From NCBI GenBank assembly GCA_949298065.1, contig CASFUZ010000002.1:141185-205184 (forward strand): a DNA stretch of 64,000 nt. Reading direction: 5' to 3'. Below the pieces are notes generated by a model. That model ran no database searches, was not told the DNA's origin, and saw only the letters and a program-made list of their open reading frames with translations. This document shows positions 7,961-15,249 of this stretch, piece by piece. Source of the DNA: an uncultured Pseudomonadota bacterium (GTDB lineage Bacteria > Pseudomonadota > Alphaproteobacteria > RF32 > CAG-239). The translations under genes and the position numbers were made by a program. The stretch's first letter is position 1. Each line of letters starts with the position of its first letter.

Positions 7961-9436
7961 ATGCAAGTGCTAAAAAAATATTTTGTCTTTGTCCTTTTTG
8001 CAATCTTGGCCGGCTGTCGTTCGGCAGATGTTGCCACACAGGGCGGTTATGATGATATGTCAACGGATTATAGCGAAGTAAACTTGGGCGGACGAAGCAA
8101 TTTCAGAGTAGGGGTGCTTTTACCTTTAAGCGGTAGCGCGGCCAAACAAGGACAGGGACTAAAAAATGCTACGATGATAGCCTTAGATGATGTTCGCAAC
8201 CCCAATCTCATCTTGCAGTATTATGACACCAAGAGCACACCGGAAGGTGCGCGCGTTGCCATAGAAAACGCACTGAATCAACAATCCGATTTGATTTTGG
8301 GACCTTTGATGAGCTCAGAAGTTAAGGCCATCTCCAATCAGGCGATAGATAAAGGTGTTCCCGTAATCGCCTTTTCAACCAACACGGATGTTTTGCAAAG
8401 CAATATTTATACTTTAGGTTTGTTGATTGATGAACAAATCGGCAGAGTAATGTCTTTTGCCGTAGCCAAAGGCCGTTCCAAATTTGCTTTGCTTGTGCCG
8501 GATAACTCAACCGGCGTAGCCGTAGCTAAAGCTGCGGTTAAGTTTGCGCAAAGGAACAATGTTCAGGTTGTTCGCATAGGCTTTTATCCGCCGGAAACCA
8601 CCGATTTTTCTGATGTCTTAAAAAAGATGACCGATTATCCGGCGCGAGTTGCACGTTTGCAAAAAATTCGCACCAGTATGGCAGCAAAATCTGCTAATGG
8701 GGATACCAATGCCGCCAAAGTTTTAAAACGCTTGGAACCGTTAGATACATTGGGCGATGTTGATTTTGATGCTGTTATTATTCCGGAATACGGTCCGCGC
8801 TTAAAATCAGCCGCTTCTATGTTTGGCTACTATGATGTCTTTTCACCGAAAGTAAAATTTTTGGGCACATCCATTTGGGAAAATACGAGCTTAAACAAAG
8901 AAACCACCTTGTTTGGCAGTTGGTATCCGGCAATGTCCAGGTCGCATAGCGCCTATTTTTCCAACAAATATAACGATTATTTCGGCGAGCGCCCGAACAC
9001 GCTTTACTCCTTTGCCTATGACGGTGTTGCTTTAGCCTCTGCTTTATCCAAACAAGACAAAGACAACCTGACCGAAGCGATTACCGACCCGGATGGCTAT
9101 ATCGGCATCAACGGCGTTTTCCGTTTATATATGGATGGTCGCAACGAACATAGTTTGGACATTGTTGAGGTCAGAAGCACGGGAGATGTCGTTGTAGACG
9201 CAGCACCCAAGCGGTTTGAAACTTCTGTTATGGCCGATTCTTCCAAGCCTTTGGAGATAGATTCTTTATATCGTGCTCCTCTGATTTTCGGCAAGGACAG
9301 AACCACGGCGCAAACATTGATTTACGGACATCCCTTAAGCCCCGAAAACCAGCCGGAAGCCTATATTTCGTTTGAGCAAGAACAAGAGATTACGAGAGAT
9401 GCTCTAGCCAAACTCAACATCAGAGTTCCAAACTAA
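7961..9436 (+). CDS. Penicillin-binding protein activator, LpoA-like lipoprotein
   Basis: 491 residues. The signal peptide ends in a lipobox (ILAGC), so a lipid-anchored periplasmic protein is expected. The body is a type-I periplasmic binding fold (FRVGVLLPLSGSAAKQGQGL, then GPLMSSEVKAISNQA). E. coli LpoA, which stimulates PBP1A, has this fold beside rsmI and yraN, as here. It lacks the TPR-like N-terminal domain of LpoA, so the role in activating the PBP at 18345 is inferred from position and fold. AAGG precedes the ATG. Confidence 0.85.
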   Translation: MQVLKKYFVFVLFAILAGCRSADVATQGGYDDMSTDYSEVNLGGRSNFRVGVLLPLSGSAAKQGQGLKNATMIALDDVRNPNLILQYYDTKSTPEGARVAIENALNQQSDLILGPLMSSEVKAISNQAIDKGVPVIAFSTNTDVLQSNIYTLGLLIDEQIGRVMSFAVAKGRSKFALLVPDNSTGVAVAKAAVKFAQRNNVQVVRIGFYPPETTDFSDVLKKMTDYPARVARLQKIRTSMAAKSANGDTNAAKVLKRLEPLDTLGDVDFDAVIIPEYGPRLKSAASMFGYYDVFSPKVKFLGTSIWENTSLNKETTLFGSWYPAMSRSHSAYFSNKYNDYFGERPNTLYSFAYDGVALASALSKQDKDNLTEAITDPDGYIGINGVFRLYMDGRNEHSLDIVEVRSTGDVVVDAAPKRFETSVMADSSKPLEIDSLYRAPLIFGKDRTTAQTLIYGHPLSPENQPEAYISFEQEQEITRDALAKLNIRVPN

Positions 9437-9466
9437 GCTCAAACTGTTAAATTGTTTATTTTTTCC

Positions 9467-9496
9467 TTGAAAAAAGGGCAAAAAACAACGATATTA
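9467..9496 (+). promoter_or_regulatory. Probable promoter of the 4.5S RNA gene
   Basis: TTGAAA at 9467-9472 and GATATT at 9491-9496 are 18 bases apart and lie about 15 bases before the 4.5S RNA body. Assigned by eye. Confidence 0.4.
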
Positions 9497-9511
9497 AAAG
9501 AAGTTTTTTAA

Positions 9512-9602
9512 CGGAGGGCAGCGGGTTAATTCTCCGCCAACCCGGTCAGGTCCGGAAGGAAGCAGCCGTAACGGAATCGATTAAGGTCGCGCGCTCTCCA
9601 CC
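9512..9602 (+). ncRNA. ffs: Bacterial signal recognition particle RNA (4.5S)
   Basis: The universal SRP domain IV core is intact at 9545-9567 (GGTCAGGTCC GGAAGGAAGC AGCC), with the GGAA tetraloop and the asymmetric loop that bind Ffh. GGAGGGC at 9514-9520 pairs with GCTCTCC at 9594-9600 to close the hairpin. A run of T follows at 9605-9610. The position immediately upstream of dnaX is the common alphaproteobacterial arrangement. The ends are approximate. Confidence 0.93.
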
Positions 9603-9610
9603 TCTTTTTT

Positions 9611-11350
9611 ATGAAGATTGCAATGTCTGAAGAAAACACAAACACCGAAACCGGCAATAATGACCAATATGTTGTCCTTGCGCGCAAATATCGCCCGCAA
9701 AATTTTGATGACCTTGTCGGGCAGGATGCTTTAGTGCAAACCCTGACCAACGCCATCAAAAACAATCGTCTGCATCATGCCTATATCTTAACGGGCATTC
9801 GTGGTGTGGGCAAAACCACCACGGCCAGAATTATCGCCAAAGCATTAAACTGCATCGGCTTAGATGGCAAAAGCGGGCCAACGGTTCATCCTTGCGGCGT
9901 TTGTGAGAACTGCAAAGCCATCACCGAAGGTCGCCATATTGATGTTATGGAGCTGGATGCCGCCTCGCATACCGGCGTTGACGATATCCGCGAGATTTTG
10001 GACGGCGTACGCTACAAGCCAACCAATGCGCGTTACAAAATCTATATCATAGACGAAGTCCACATGCTTTCCAAAAGTGCGTTCAATGCGTTGCTCAAAA
10101 CTTTGGAAGAGCCACCTTCTCATGTCAAATTCATCTTTGCCACAACCGAGATTCGCAAAGTTCCGGTAACCATATTATCCCGTTGCCAAAGGTTTGATTT
10201 GCAAAGAATCAGCATTGAGGATTTAACCGGACTTTTCAAAAAGATTTTGGATAATGAAAAAATTTCTTATGATGAAGAGGCTTTGCACATCATCGCCAAA
10301 GCGGCAGATGGCTCGGCGCGTGATGGTGAATCTTTATTAGACCAATCCATCTCTTTAGGCGGCGGCAAAGTTCGCACCGACATTGTCAAAAATATGATAG
10401 GCTTGGCTGACCGCAATCAGGTTTTTGAGCTGTTTGAAAATCTGGCAACAGGTAAGGTTGATAAGGTTATAACCAATCTTCAGGAACAATACAAAAACGG
10501 CGCAAACCCGACAACTTTGTTGCAGGATTTAATCAATATCACGCATATGTTAGCCAAAGCGCGGATTATACCCTCTTCGGTTAATGACATCAGTTTAACC
10601 GAGAATGAGCGCGATTTTTGCAACAAAATGTCTCCGGTTGTTTCCATTGCCGTTTTATCCAAAATTTGGCAGATGATGATAAAAGGTTTGGGCGAACTTC
10701 AGGTTGCTCCGGTTCAGATTGATGCTTTGGAAATGATTCTGATTCGTGTGGCTTATTCCGCAAACTTGCCCACGCCTTATGAATTGTTAAATGACGTAAA
10801 AAAAAACTCTAGCCTAGGCAACTCCCGCCCTTTTGAGGCAGCGGCCGGTGCGCCGCAAAAAGCACCTGAACCGATGGCTGTAAATCCCGTCATAAAAGAA
10901 GAGCTGACGCAGGAGAAAACCAATAGCGGTATCTTCAAATCCGCAGAAGATTTGGTTGCTTATTTGGAAGCAAACCGCAAAATGCTGGTATCTTATGCCA
11001 TCAAAAATGATGTAACAATCCATGAATTTTCGGACGGCTTTATGAAGATGACGATTTCGGATAAAATCCATCCGGATTTCATTATGAATCTGCACAAGAT
11101 TTTAGCCGAAGCCACGGGTAAGGAATGGAAGATAGACATTTTACGCGGCCACTTGGGAGAAACCATTGCCGACAAAGAGCGCGCCAAATCGGAAGAAGAA
11201 AAGCGCAGCATTATGGAATATCCTTTGGTCAAGGCGATTATGGCGGAGTTCAAAGGAGCGAAGATAGAAACCCTGACCCGTAGGGTGGATTTGGAAGAAA
11301 CGGCGGACGGGGAAGCCGACAGCGAACTGTTTTTTGAAGAGGAAAATTAG
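9611..11350 (+). CDS. dnaX: DNA polymerase III subunits tau/gamma DnaX
   Basis: 579 residues. The clamp-loader AAA+ domain shows RKYRPQNFDDLVGQ, Walker A GIRGVGKTTT, a zinc-binding Cys cluster (CGVCENC), and DEVHMLSKSAFNALLKTLEEPP region. The C-terminal half is the tau part that binds the polymerase alpha subunit. The start is uncertain: ATG 9611 follows the T run of the SRP RNA without a clear ribosome site, and ATG 9623 is in frame with GAAG ahead of it. A run of nine A at 10798-10806 sits at the end of the AAA+ part; both shifted frames end within four codons, so a gamma-like short form is possible. Confidence 0.96.
   Translation: MKIAMSEENTNTETGNNDQYVVLARKYRPQNFDDLVGQDALVQTLTNAIKNNRLHHAYILTGIRGVGKTTTARIIAKALNCIGLDGKSGPTVHPCGVCENCKAITEGRHIDVMELDAASHTGVDDIREILDGVRYKPTNARYKIYIIDEVHMLSKSAFNALLKTLEEPPSHVKFIFATTEIRKVPVTILSRCQRFDLQRISIEDLTGLFKKILDNEKISYDEEALHIIAKAADGSARDGESLLDQSISLGGGKVRTDIVKNMIGLADRNQVFELFENLATGKVDKVITNLQEQYKNGANPTTLLQDLINITHMLAKARIIPSSVNDISLTENERDFCNKMSPVVSIAVLSKIWQMMIKGLGELQVAPVQIDALEMILIRVAYSANLPTPYELLNDVKKNSSLGNSRPFEAAAGAPQKAPEPMAVNPVIKEELTQEKTNSGIFKSAEDLVAYLEANRKMLVSYAIKNDVTIHEFSDGFMKMTISDKIHPDFIMNLHKILAEATGKEWKIDILRGHLGETIADKERAKSEEEKRSIMEYPLVKAIMAEFKGAKIETLTRRVDLEETADGEADSELFFEEEN
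10798..10817 (+). promoter_or_regulatory. Candidate slippage site in dnaX (A9) with stops in both other frames
   Basis: Nine consecutive A (10798-10806) follow codon GTA. In the zero frame they read on to the end of dnaX. A shift to the -1 frame (or an added A) gives CTC TAG at 10807-10812. A shift to +1 (or a lost A) gives ACT CTA GCC TAG, ending at 10817. Either event would give a product of about 400 residues, which ends after the AAA+ and collar region, like gamma. In Thermus thermophilus an A9 run in dnaX causes transcriptional slippage; function here is inferred by analogy. Confidence 0.5.
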
Positions 11351-11352
11351 TT

Positions 11353-11673
11353 ATGATGAATATTCAGGGATTGATGAAACAAGCCCAAATGATGCAGAAA
11401 AAAATGGAAGAAGCACAAGCCAAACTTGCCGAGCAAGAACTCACGGGAACTTCCGGCGGCGGTATGGTAAAAATCACCTTAAACGGCAAGTTTGAAATGA
11501 AAAAGATTGAGATAGACAAGTCCTTGCTTGATGAAGAAGATACAAGCATTTTGGAAGATATGATTGTTGCTGCTTATAATGATGCACACGGCAAAGTAGA
11601 CGCTTCTATGGCAGAAGGGATGAAAGACGTAACCGGCGGGTTGAATCTCGGCGGCTTAAAGTTGCCTTTTTAG
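11353..11673 (+). CDS. ybaB: YbaB/EbfC nucleoid-associated protein
   Basis: 106 residues. The N-terminal half is a Met/Gln-rich helix (LMKQAQMMQKKMEEAQ), followed by the family block of TGTSGGGMVKITLNGK and a Gly/Leu-rich C-terminus. It is a small DNA-binding protein usually encoded between dnaX and recR, as here. ATG 11353 and ATG 11356 are both possible; AGGAAAA lies upstream. Confidence 0.94.
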   Translation: MMNIQGLMKQAQMMQKKMEEAQAKLAEQELTGTSGGGMVKITLNGKFEMKKIEIDKSLLDEEDTSILEDMIVAAYNDAHGKVDASMAEGMKDVTGGLNLGGLKLPF

Positions 11674-11685
11674 CAGAGAAAAAAC

Positions 11686-12279
11686 GTGTCCGGAAAAGAA
11701 ATAGAAAAACTCACCAAGATTATTTCCAAGCTGCCCTCGCTGGGAACACGCTCATCAAGGCGTATTGTTTTGCAGCTCTTAAAAAAGCGTGAGACTTTGT
11801 TTTTACCGCTGATAGAGGCTTTGCAAGAAGTTGCAGCCAATGTCAAAACTTGCGAAATCTGCGGCAATTATGACACGGTTTCGCCTTGCTCCATTTGCGC
11901 CTCAGAAAAGAGAGAGAATAATCTGCTTTGTGTCGTGCAAGATGTTGCTGATTTATGGGCGATGGAAAGAGTTTCTTTTTTCAAGGGCAAATATCATGTC
12001 TTAGGCGGTGTTTTATCAGCCTTAGACGGTATTGCGCCGGAGGATTTGAATATAGAATCTTTGCTTTGCCGTATCAAAAAAGATGACATTAAAGAGGTGA
12101 TTTTGGCTCTGCCTGCAACGGTAGACGGGCAAATAACCTCGCATTATCTCGTTTCGCGCTTAAAAGATATGGATGTTAAAGTAACAACCTTGGCACAAGG
12201 AATCCCGATGGGTGCGGAGCTGGATTATATGGACGAAGGCACGCTCCAACTCGCGCTAAATTCACGAAAATTGTTATAA
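11686..12279 (+). CDS. recR: Recombination protein RecR
   Basis: 197 residues with a GTG start. It has a helix-hairpin-helix N-terminus (KLPSLGTRSSRR), a four-Cys zinc finger (CEICGNYDTVSPCSIC) and a TOPRIM domain (CVVQDVADLWAME, then LGGVLSALDGI). RecR works with RecF and RecO to load RecA at gaps; recF is at 40889-42109. Confidence 0.95.
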   Translation: MSGKEIEKLTKIISKLPSLGTRSSRRIVLQLLKKRETLFLPLIEALQEVAANVKTCEICGNYDTVSPCSICASEKRENNLLCVVQDVADLWAMERVSFFKGKYHVLGGVLSALDGIAPEDLNIESLLCRIKKDDIKEVILALPATVDGQITSHYLVSRLKDMDVKVTTLAQGIPMGAELDYMDEGTLQLALNSRKLL

Positions 12280-12311
12280 AAAAGGCAACCTTTTATGGTT
12301 GCCTTAATTTT
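12278..12311. terminator. Bidirectional terminator between recR and cca
   Basis: A 9-bp perfect stem (AAGGCAACC / GGTTGCCTT) with the loop TTTTAT, A-rich before and T-rich after, lies between two convergent genes and can serve both strands. On the minus side it abuts the cca stop. Confidence 0.8.
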
Positions 12312-13551
12312 AAGCAGTTGCTTCCTGATAAATCTCGCCGATTCTGCTCAATAACTCTTCTCTGGTAAGCTGAAAATCACTTTCAATCCAAAGTCTTTCC
12401 AACTCATCTAAAACGGAGCCGATTTTCCGGTTATTATTGATACCTGCACTGATAATATCTTTGCCACGCAGCGGAAAGATAGAAACAATGGCATCTTCAA
12501 TCTGTTGTAGTTTTTGGTGAAGATTAACAACATTTTTCATCTCTAAAGCAGATTGCAACAACATTTTGTCGCGGCAAAATTCTTTACCATATTTATAAAT
12601 CAACCGCATGATATTCTTGTCGTCATCAAAAGCATTGTCGGGAAGAGAAATCACCGCCCAACGGACGAAAGATTCACGTTGCTTTTTGGTTAAGTGTAGA
12701 CGAGTAGCCAAGCTCTCGGCCAACTCTTCGTCAGGTTGATATAAAACGAACAAACGCCGCATTGCCGCATGAGGGATATTTTCATCGTCAACCAACTTAA
12801 TCAAAAAATCAAGCTGCTCAAAATTCTGCGAGGTTGGGAGAAGAAAACCCAAAATCTCATTATCAAACATAATCTTGAGCGTTTTGCTCACATTTGGGGT
12901 CAACAAGATTTTAGAAAATTCATCACGGATTCGTTCAATGGATAGGTTTTTTAATCCTTCACGATTCTCCACACAAGCTTTAAGAGCTTTTTCATCCATT
13001 TCGCCTTTGCCGAAGAGAGAATAAAAACGGAAGAAACGCAAGATTCGCAAATAATCTTCTTTAATGCGATGGTTGGGATTACCGATAAAACGAACAATAC
13101 CTTTTTCCAGGTCCTCAATACCGTTATAGTAATCAAAAACATTGCCTTTTTCGTCAGCATAAACGGCGTTGATTGTTAGGTCGCGGCGAGCCGCATCAGC
13201 TTCCCAGTCGGTCGTAAATTCAACTTCGGCGTGGCGACCGTCGGTTTTAACATCGCGGCGCAAAGACGTAACTTCCAAAACCTTGTCATTGATGATAACA
13301 CCGACCGTACCGAACTTAATGCCGATAGGCACGGTGCGCAAACCGTTTTCTGAACAAGCCTCAACCAACTCATCGGGAGAAAGGTCGGTTGCCAAGTCCA
13401 AATCAAAACCTTTAAGACCGGCCAAAGCATCACGCACGGCACCACCAACGAAGCGAAGTGCGCCGCCGTGGCATTCCACCACGCGAAACAACTTCAAGAC
13501 CTTTTTGTCCTGAATAATTTTGCTCATATCCAGATAATTATCTCTAATCAT
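12310..13551 (-). CDS. cca: CCA tRNA nucleotidyltransferase / poly(A) polymerase family
   Basis: 413 residues of class II nucleotidyltransferase. Visible are RFVGGAVRD (nucleotide-binding), the catalytic DLDLAT pair of acidic residues, RRDLTINA and DYLRILRFFRF. It adds or repairs the 3' CCA of tRNAs; a poly(A) polymerase role cannot be excluded from motifs alone. No HD domain is evident. An internal ATG at 13527 (MSKIIQDKK) is an alternative start with a slightly better upstream region. Confidence 0.92.
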   Translation of the reverse strand: MIRDNYLDMSKIIQDKKVLKLFRVVECHGGALRFVGGAVRDALAGLKGFDLDLATDLSPDELVEACSENGLRTVPIGIKFGTVGVIINDKVLEVTSLRRDVKTDGRHAEVEFTTDWEADAARRDLTINAVYADEKGNVFDYYNGIEDLEKGIVRFIGNPNHRIKEDYLRILRFFRFYSLFGKGEMDEKALKACVENREGLKNLSIERIRDEFSKILLTPNVSKTLKIMFDNEILGFLLPTSQNFEQLDFLIKLVDDENIPHAAMRRLFVLYQPDEELAESLATRLHLTKKQRESFVRWAVISLPDNAFDDDKNIMRLIYKYGKEFCRDKMLLQSALEMKNVVNLHQKLQQIEDAIVSIFPLRGKDIISAGINNNRKIGSVLDELERLWIESDFQLTREELLSRIGEIYQEATA

Positions 13552-13657
13552 TTTGTTTTTTCCCGATATTTTTAAAATCTGCCCTATTGTTAACAGTTTT
13601 TATATATTTTTCAAATACAATAATTGGCAAATAATCATAAATTGTGAGTACAAAAGT

Positions 13658-14176
13658 ATGTTAAAAAAGTTTTTATCTGTTTCTCTTTTTAGTTTGCTTG
13701 TTGCAGGCGGCGCAAATGCAGCTACTTCAGGTCCAAAGCTTATTGGCGAATATGATGATTGGGTTGCCTATTATCACAAGGATTCCAGCGGTATTGTGTG
13801 CTATATGGCCTCCACACCGAAGAAAGATGAAGGCAAATATACCAAACGCGGCGATATTTATGCCGTGGTAACCCATCGTCCGGCAGAAAAAAGTTTTGAT
13901 GTCGTCAATTTTGTTGCCGGTTATACTTTTAAGCCGGATTCTCCGGTTGTTGTCAAAATCGGCACAAAAACATATAAAAAACTCTTCACCAGTGGCGACA
14001 AGGCTTGGGCAGTAAGCGACCGTGTAGACAGAGAGTTGGTTGAGGGTATGAAGCGTGGCGAGCGTATGATTGTCAACGGAACTTCCGCACGCGGAACCGA
14101 CACCAAAGATACTTATTCTTTGGCGGGTTTCAGCAATGCTTACAAGGCCATCAGCGCCAAATGCGGTAAGAAATAA
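13658..14176 (+). CDS. Invasion-associated locus B (IalB)-like periplasmic protein
   Basis: 172 residues from ATG 13658, which gives a clean signal peptide (MLKKFLSVSLFSLLVAGG, then ANA). The frame is open further upstream but without a signal or ribosome site. The mature part matches the small alphaproteobacterial IalB-like family: GEYDDWVAYY near the start, CYMAS, and KAISAKCG at the end, leaving two conserved Cys. The function of these small members is unknown. The stop TAA shares a base with the rlmN ATG, so the two are translationally coupled. Confidence 0.75.
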   Translation: MLKKFLSVSLFSLLVAGGANAATSGPKLIGEYDDWVAYYHKDSSGIVCYMASTPKKDEGKYTKRGDIYAVVTHRPAEKSFDVVNFVAGYTFKPDSPVVVKIGTKTYKKLFTSGDKAWAVSDRVDRELVEGMKRGERMIVNGTSARGTDTKDTYSLAGFSNAYKAISAKCGKK

Positions 14177-15249
14177 TGACGGATAAAACGGAGCTTTTAG
14201 GTTTAAGCAAGGAAGAGATTGCCGAGCAAATCTCCAAGCTTGGCGAAAAACCTTTTCGTGCCAAACAACTTTGGCAGTGGCTATATTACCATGGCGTAAG
14301 CGATTTTGAAAAGATGACCAGCTTTTCAAAAGACTTGCGTGCCAAATTGGCTGAAAACTTCACGATTACAAGACCAAAAATTGTTACCGAACAAATTTCT
14401 ATAGACAAGACTCATAAATGGTTGCTGGAGTTTGCGGACGGGCAAAGAGTTGAAATGGTCTACATTCCGGAAGAAGACCGCGGTGCGGTTTGCATTTCCA
14501 CTCAAGTCGGTTGTGCGATGGGATGCCGCTTTTGTCATACGGGAAGCCAGAAATTAACCAGAAATCTAAGCGCCGGAGAGATAGTCGGCCAGTTTATGGT
14601 TGCCAGAGATGTCTATAACGAATGGCCGACCAAAACGGACGAGAACCGAATGCTGTCCAACATTGTGGTTATGGGTATGGGCGAACCTCTGCAAAATGTG
14701 GAAAATGTTATCAAAGCCATGAATATCATAACCGATGGCGAGGGTATCTCTGTTTCACGCCGCCGCATAACGCTTTCCACTTCGGGAATTGCGCCAAAGA
14801 TTGTGGAGGTTGCCGAGGCAACAGGCGTACGCTTAGCCATCAGCCTGCATGCGCCCACCGATGAGATTCGCTCACAAATAATGCCGATAAACAAAAAATA
14901 TCCTTTAGCCGAAGTAATGAAGGCTTGTCAGGATTACCAAAGCAAGGATGGCAGCCGTTACATAACTTTTGAATATCTGATGTTAAACGGTGTTAACGAT
15001 TCCATAGAGAATGCCAATCAACTGATAAATTTGATGAAAAAATATCAAATCAATGCCAAGTTTAATCTGATAGCTTTCAATCCTTGGCCGGGTTGCGGTT
15101 TTGAACCAAGTTCCAACAACCGGATTCATGCTTTTGCCAAAGTCTTAAATCATGCGGGCTATGCCGCACCGATAAGAACCCCGCGCGGACAAGATATTTT
15201 AGCCGCCTGCGGACAATTAAAGTCTAAGAAAGACCAACAACAAGGCTAG
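14176..15249 (+). CDS. rlmN: Dual-specificity 23S/tRNA (adenine-C2) methyltransferase RlmN
   Basis: 357 residues. The radical-SAM cluster motif CxxxCxxC reads CAMGCRFC near residue 113. The partner Cys near the C-terminus lies in DILAACGQL. RlmN methylates C2 of A2503 in 23S rRNA and A37 in some tRNAs. It overlaps polA tail to tail by four bases. Confidence 0.96.
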   Translation: MTDKTELLGLSKEEIAEQISKLGEKPFRAKQLWQWLYYHGVSDFEKMTSFSKDLRAKLAENFTITRPKIVTEQISIDKTHKWLLEFADGQRVEMVYIPEEDRGAVCISTQVGCAMGCRFCHTGSQKLTRNLSAGEIVGQFMVARDVYNEWPTKTDENRMLSNIVVMGMGEPLQNVENVIKAMNIITDGEGISVSRRRITLSTSGIAPKIVEVAEATGVRLAISLHAPTDEIRSQIMPINKKYPLAEVMKACQDYQSKDGSRYITFEYLMLNGVNDSIENANQLINLMKKYQINAKFNLIAFNPWPGCGFEPSSNNRIHAFAKVLNHAGYAAPIRTPRGQDILAACGQLKSKKDQQQG

